Assembly: GCF_009688945.1 (NCBI RefSeq) | Contig: NZ_AP021874.1 | Span: 3,906,001-3,970,000, forward strand | From: Desulfosarcina alkanivorans | GTDB lineage: Bacteria; Desulfobacterota; Desulfobacteria; Desulfobacterales; Desulfosarcinaceae | DNA: 64,000 nucleotides | Reading direction: 5' to 3' | Part shown: in pieces, positions 61,752-64,000 of the stretch | Position numbering within the stretch: position 1 is the first letter of the stretch | Layout: each line of letters opens with the position of its first letter | Program-made: the position numbers and the translations under genes | Notes under the pieces: generated by a model | The model's input: only the letters and a program-made list of their open reading frames with translations | Told to the model about the DNA's origin: nothing | Database searches by the model: none

Positions 61752-63461
61752 ATGACCCGACCCGACAACTTCACCCGTCCTGAATACGACCGGTCCGCCC
61801 TGATCACCATCGATGTCCAGAACGACACCCTCGACGGCGGACCGTTTGAAATACCCGGCACATCGGCCATCCTGCCGCAAATCAGCGGACTGTGCCGACG
61901 CTTTCGCCACGCCGGACGCCCCATCGTCCACGTCATCCGCATCTACACCCCCGATGCCGGCGACGCCGACCGCTGCCGGCGGGGTGCGCTGCTGGCGGGA
62001 AAGCGGATGCTGCTGAAAGGATCGACGGGGCGCCGGCCGGCCGGCCCCCTGCTTCCCGGCAACGACATCCGCATCGACGACGAGCTGCTGATGTCCGGGG
62101 CGATCCAGCCGATCGGCCCCCGGGAGGCGATCGTTTACAAGCCGCGGTGGGGCGCCTTTTACCGAACGCCACTCGAGGCCCACCTCAGGAAAAACGGGGT
62201 GTCCACGCTGGTGTTCTGCGGCTGCAACTTTCCCAATTGCCCGCGGGTCTCCATTTACGAGGCCAGCGAAAGGAATTTCCGGATCACGGCCGTGGCGGAT
62301 GCCATTTCCAATATGGACCAGGCGGACGCCTGCGGGCTCGAGACAATCGGCGTCACCGTTTCCACCACCGAAGCTGTCGGCCGGCACATCCAGGGCCTGC
62401 AGGCAGTCAACATCGGGCATCGGTTGGCAGATGGAAAACGTGAGGAGGGACTCCCGAATGGAAAATCATGGAAGGACGGCAGCATGAACATCCTGTTTGC
62501 GGCACCCGAGAACGCCTGGGGCGGTTTTCTGGGGATGGTTCGAAAGCAGTTGCCGAACCATCGATTCAGGGCCACCGGTGGTTTCGCCGTCGACAGCCTG
62601 GACGGTGTGGAGGTGCTCATCCCGACCATGAGCCCCGTCACCCGGGAAGTGCTGGCGGGAGCGGACCGGCTGAAACTGATCCAGCAATGCGGTTCGGGGC
62701 TGGAGGGCGTCGATCTCGCAGCCGCGGCGGAGAAGGATATCTTCGTGGCCAATGTGCCTACGGCAACGTCGGGGAACGCCGACTCGGTGGCCGAGGTGGG
62801 CATCTATCTGATGATCGGCCTTCACCGGGATGTTCGCGCAATGGACCGGAGCATGCGGGAGAAGAAGATGGGACAGCCCCAGGGCAGGGCCCTGGGCGGA
62901 AAAACCGTGGGCATCGTGGGCCTGGGCGGTATCGGCCAGGCCCTGGTGAAGCGGCTGAAGGGGTTCGGGGTGCGCATCATCGGCATCAAGCGGCAGGCCC
63001 CCCAGGCGGCCGAAACAGCCCTCGGGCTGGACTGGGTGGGCGCGGCGGAGCAGTTGCCCGAACTGCTGGCCCAGTCGGACGTCGTCTTTCTCTGTGTTCC
63101 CGCAACCCCTGCCACCACCGGCCTGATGAACCGGGAAACGCTTGCCCGCATGAAGCCCGAGGCCTACCTCATCAATCTATCCCGTGGCGGCCTGGTCGAG
63201 CGCGACGCCCTGGAATGGGCCCTGTCCAGCGGCACCATCGCCGGTGCCGGCCTGGATGTCTTCTGGGAGGAGCCGCCGGACCCCGACGATCCGATTTTCC
63301 GCCAGAATGTGCTGGCCACGCCCCACATCGGCGGTTCGACCGATCTTTCCATGCAGGGCATCGTGGCAGGGGTGGTCGAAAACATCCGTCGCCTGGAAGC
63401 CGGCCGGACGCCGCTGAACTGCGCGAAACCGCAGCAATCGAATTCCCGCCGATTCCTGTGA
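61752..63461 (+). CDS. Fusion of isochorismatase-like hydrolase and D-2-hydroxyacid dehydrogenase
   Basis: A single 569-residue frame joining two enzyme families. Residues 10-225 are a cysteine hydrolase of the isochorismatase fold with Asp21 (IDVQND), Lys130 (YKPRWGAF) and Cys163 (NFPNCPRVS) as triad. Residues about 245-560 are a D-isomer 2-hydroxyacid dehydrogenase with the NAD motif GIVGLGGIGQAL (about 386), Arg478 (SRGGLVE), a Glu near 502 and His525 (TPHIGGST). An in-frame ATG at 62484 (residue 245) has AAGGA 7 bases upstream, so the second half may also be made alone. The two halves read as complete. Substrates unknown; an amide or ester release followed by a keto-acid reduction is possible. 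Confidence 0.8.
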   Translation: MTRPDNFTRPEYDRSALITIDVQNDTLDGGPFEIPGTSAILPQISGLCRRFRHAGRPIVHVIRIYTPDAGDADRCRRGALLAGKRMLLKGSTGRRPAGPLLPGNDIRIDDELLMSGAIQPIGPREAIVYKPRWGAFYRTPLEAHLRKNGVSTLVFCGCNFPNCPRVSIYEASERNFRITAVADAISNMDQADACGLETIGVTVSTTEAVGRHIQGLQAVNIGHRLADGKREEGLPNGKSWKDGSMNILFAAPENAWGGFLGMVRKQLPNHRFRATGGFAVDSLDGVEVLIPTMSPVTREVLAGADRLKLIQQCGSGLEGVDLAAAAEKDIFVANVPTATSGNADSVAEVGIYLMIGLHRDVRAMDRSMREKKMGQPQGRALGGKTVGIVGLGGIGQALVKRLKGFGVRIIGIKRQAPQAAETALGLDWVGAAEQLPELLAQSDVVFLCVPATPATTGLMNRETLARMKPEAYLINLSRGGLVERDALEWALSSGTIAGAGLDVFWEEPPDPDDPIFRQNVLATPHIGGSTDLSMQGIVAGVVENIRRLEAGRTPLNCAKPQQSNSRRFL

Positions 63462-63881
63462 TTATCAAAACAAACCTGCGGTTTTGGCGACGGCTGCGAC
63501 CCAGACCACCGACGGGTTGAAACAGAACTTACCAAACTGGGCAATATCCGGAACCGGGAATAATTGGAGCCGTCTGGCAGGTCACATCTTACCGTTTAGA
63601 GGCGCTCAAATAGCGGGTGGCGTCGGAGCAGCACGCGCGAATACAGTCTTCAATGGGTGTCTGGCTCGGGTGTTGTGGGCTCGGGCCATACCCGTGGCGG
63701 CATGTCAAAGGCAGGTGCGCCCCCAAGGATCGGCCAGGCTGTTCCAAGGCACTTTTTTCGGGATGCGGTTGTCCGTTTCCAACCTGGTACGCCGGCCGAG
63801 CCCTCGCCAGGGCGTTTTCCGGATTAGGAGACTCAGGCAGGACGGCCGGCGGCTGTGCTTCGCGGCCACATAAAGCCCAGA
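63462..63881. other. Intergenic region
   Basis: About 420 bases. Open frames on both strands (63484-63873 plus, 63589-63885 minus) have no recognisable protein sequence or ribosome binding site. I see no clear terminator. Confidence 0.45.
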
Positions 63882-64000
63882 TCACCCGCCATACTTCCCG
63901 TACCAGATCACATCACGATAATTGACCGGATCCGTGGCCCCTTCCGTATTGAACACCAGCACGGTGGCGCCCGGGCCGAGCTCCAGGGCCTTGCTCAGGG
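63882..64000 (-). CDS. C-terminal end of a diaminopropionate ammonia-lyase-like protein (partial)
   Basis: The last 39 codons of a minus-strand gene running off the right edge. The end reads VLVFNTEGATDPVNYRDVIWYGK, close to the C-terminus of PLP-dependent diaminopropionate ammonia-lyase (NTEG-x-TD-x3-YR-x-V-[IV]W-x-GK pattern). That enzyme turns 2,3-diaminopropionate into pyruvate and ammonia. The call rests on this short tail only. Confidence 0.62.
   Translation of the reverse strand, partial: LSKALELGPGATVLVFNTEGATDPVNYRDVIWYGKYGG

Noticed and set aside
63484..63885. Open frames on both strands near the right edge
   Set aside because: No start signals and no protein-like sequence; left as intergenic.

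Overview
The window reads as a chromosomal segment of a GC-rich, strictly anaerobic, H2-metabolising Desulfobacterota (sulfate-reducer-like delta-proteobacterium). The evidence is a Desulfovibrio-type periplasmic [NiFe] hydrogenase, a tungsten-type aldehyde:ferredoxin oxidoreductase with a polyferredoxin, a six-subunit Ech hydrogenase, a soluble HydBGDA hydrogenase, and several small protein types typical of that phylum. The genus is not determined. I see no phage, insertion sequence or CRISPR array.

Layout. 1-7.9 kb: hydrogenase maturation genes (hypF, cut by the window edge; hypC; an endopeptidase), a tungsten aldehyde oxidoreductase with a four-cluster ferredoxin, and the periplasmic hydrogenase hynBA. 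8-18.5 kb: two tandem tRNA-Ser genes, a convergent pair of murein enzymes (L,D-transpeptidase and MepK-like endopeptidase), and a housekeeping run argS-SPOR-gatC-gatA-small protein-mutL. 18.9-24.8 kb: a four-gene overlapping operon ending in a SNF2 helicase and a SWIM protein with three winged-helix-like repeats. 25-36 kb: tandem PilZ protein, DUF4405 membrane protein, MFS carrier, OmpA-type lipoprotein, a cyclic-nucleotide-fold protein convergent with a large nucleotidyl-cyclase-like protein, dihydroorotase and MntP. 36.2-44.6 kb: an eight-gene aromatic amino acid operon (pheA-aroE-aroA-aroK-aroC-aminotransferase-tyrA-second prephenate dehydratase) behind a complete Phe/Tyr leader-peptide attenuator. 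44.7-50 kb: echABCDEF. 50-56.2 kb: a universal stress protein, then hydBGDA with a cyclic-nucleotide-fold gene inserted between hydB and hydG. 56-64 kb: DHA2 exporter, UbiB-family kinase, PAS-GGDEF protein, an isochorismatase/2-hydroxyacid dehydrogenase fusion, and the C-terminus of a diaminopropionate ammonia-lyase-like gene.

How it fits together. Three [NiFe] hydrogenases of three different classes (periplasmic uptake, membrane-bound ferredoxin-linked, soluble NAD(P)-linked) sit within 51 kb, together with an enzyme that makes reduced ferredoxin. This fits H2 cycling between periplasm, membrane and cytoplasm (inference). The ech and hyd operons share a sigma-54-like -24/-12 element. Two stand-alone cyclic-nucleotide-fold proteins share a GWSxL signature that replaces the usual ligand-binding Glu, and one of them lies inside the soluble hydrogenase operon. 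The other lies beside a cyclase-like gene. Together these suggest an unassigned small-molecule signalling layer on hydrogen metabolism.
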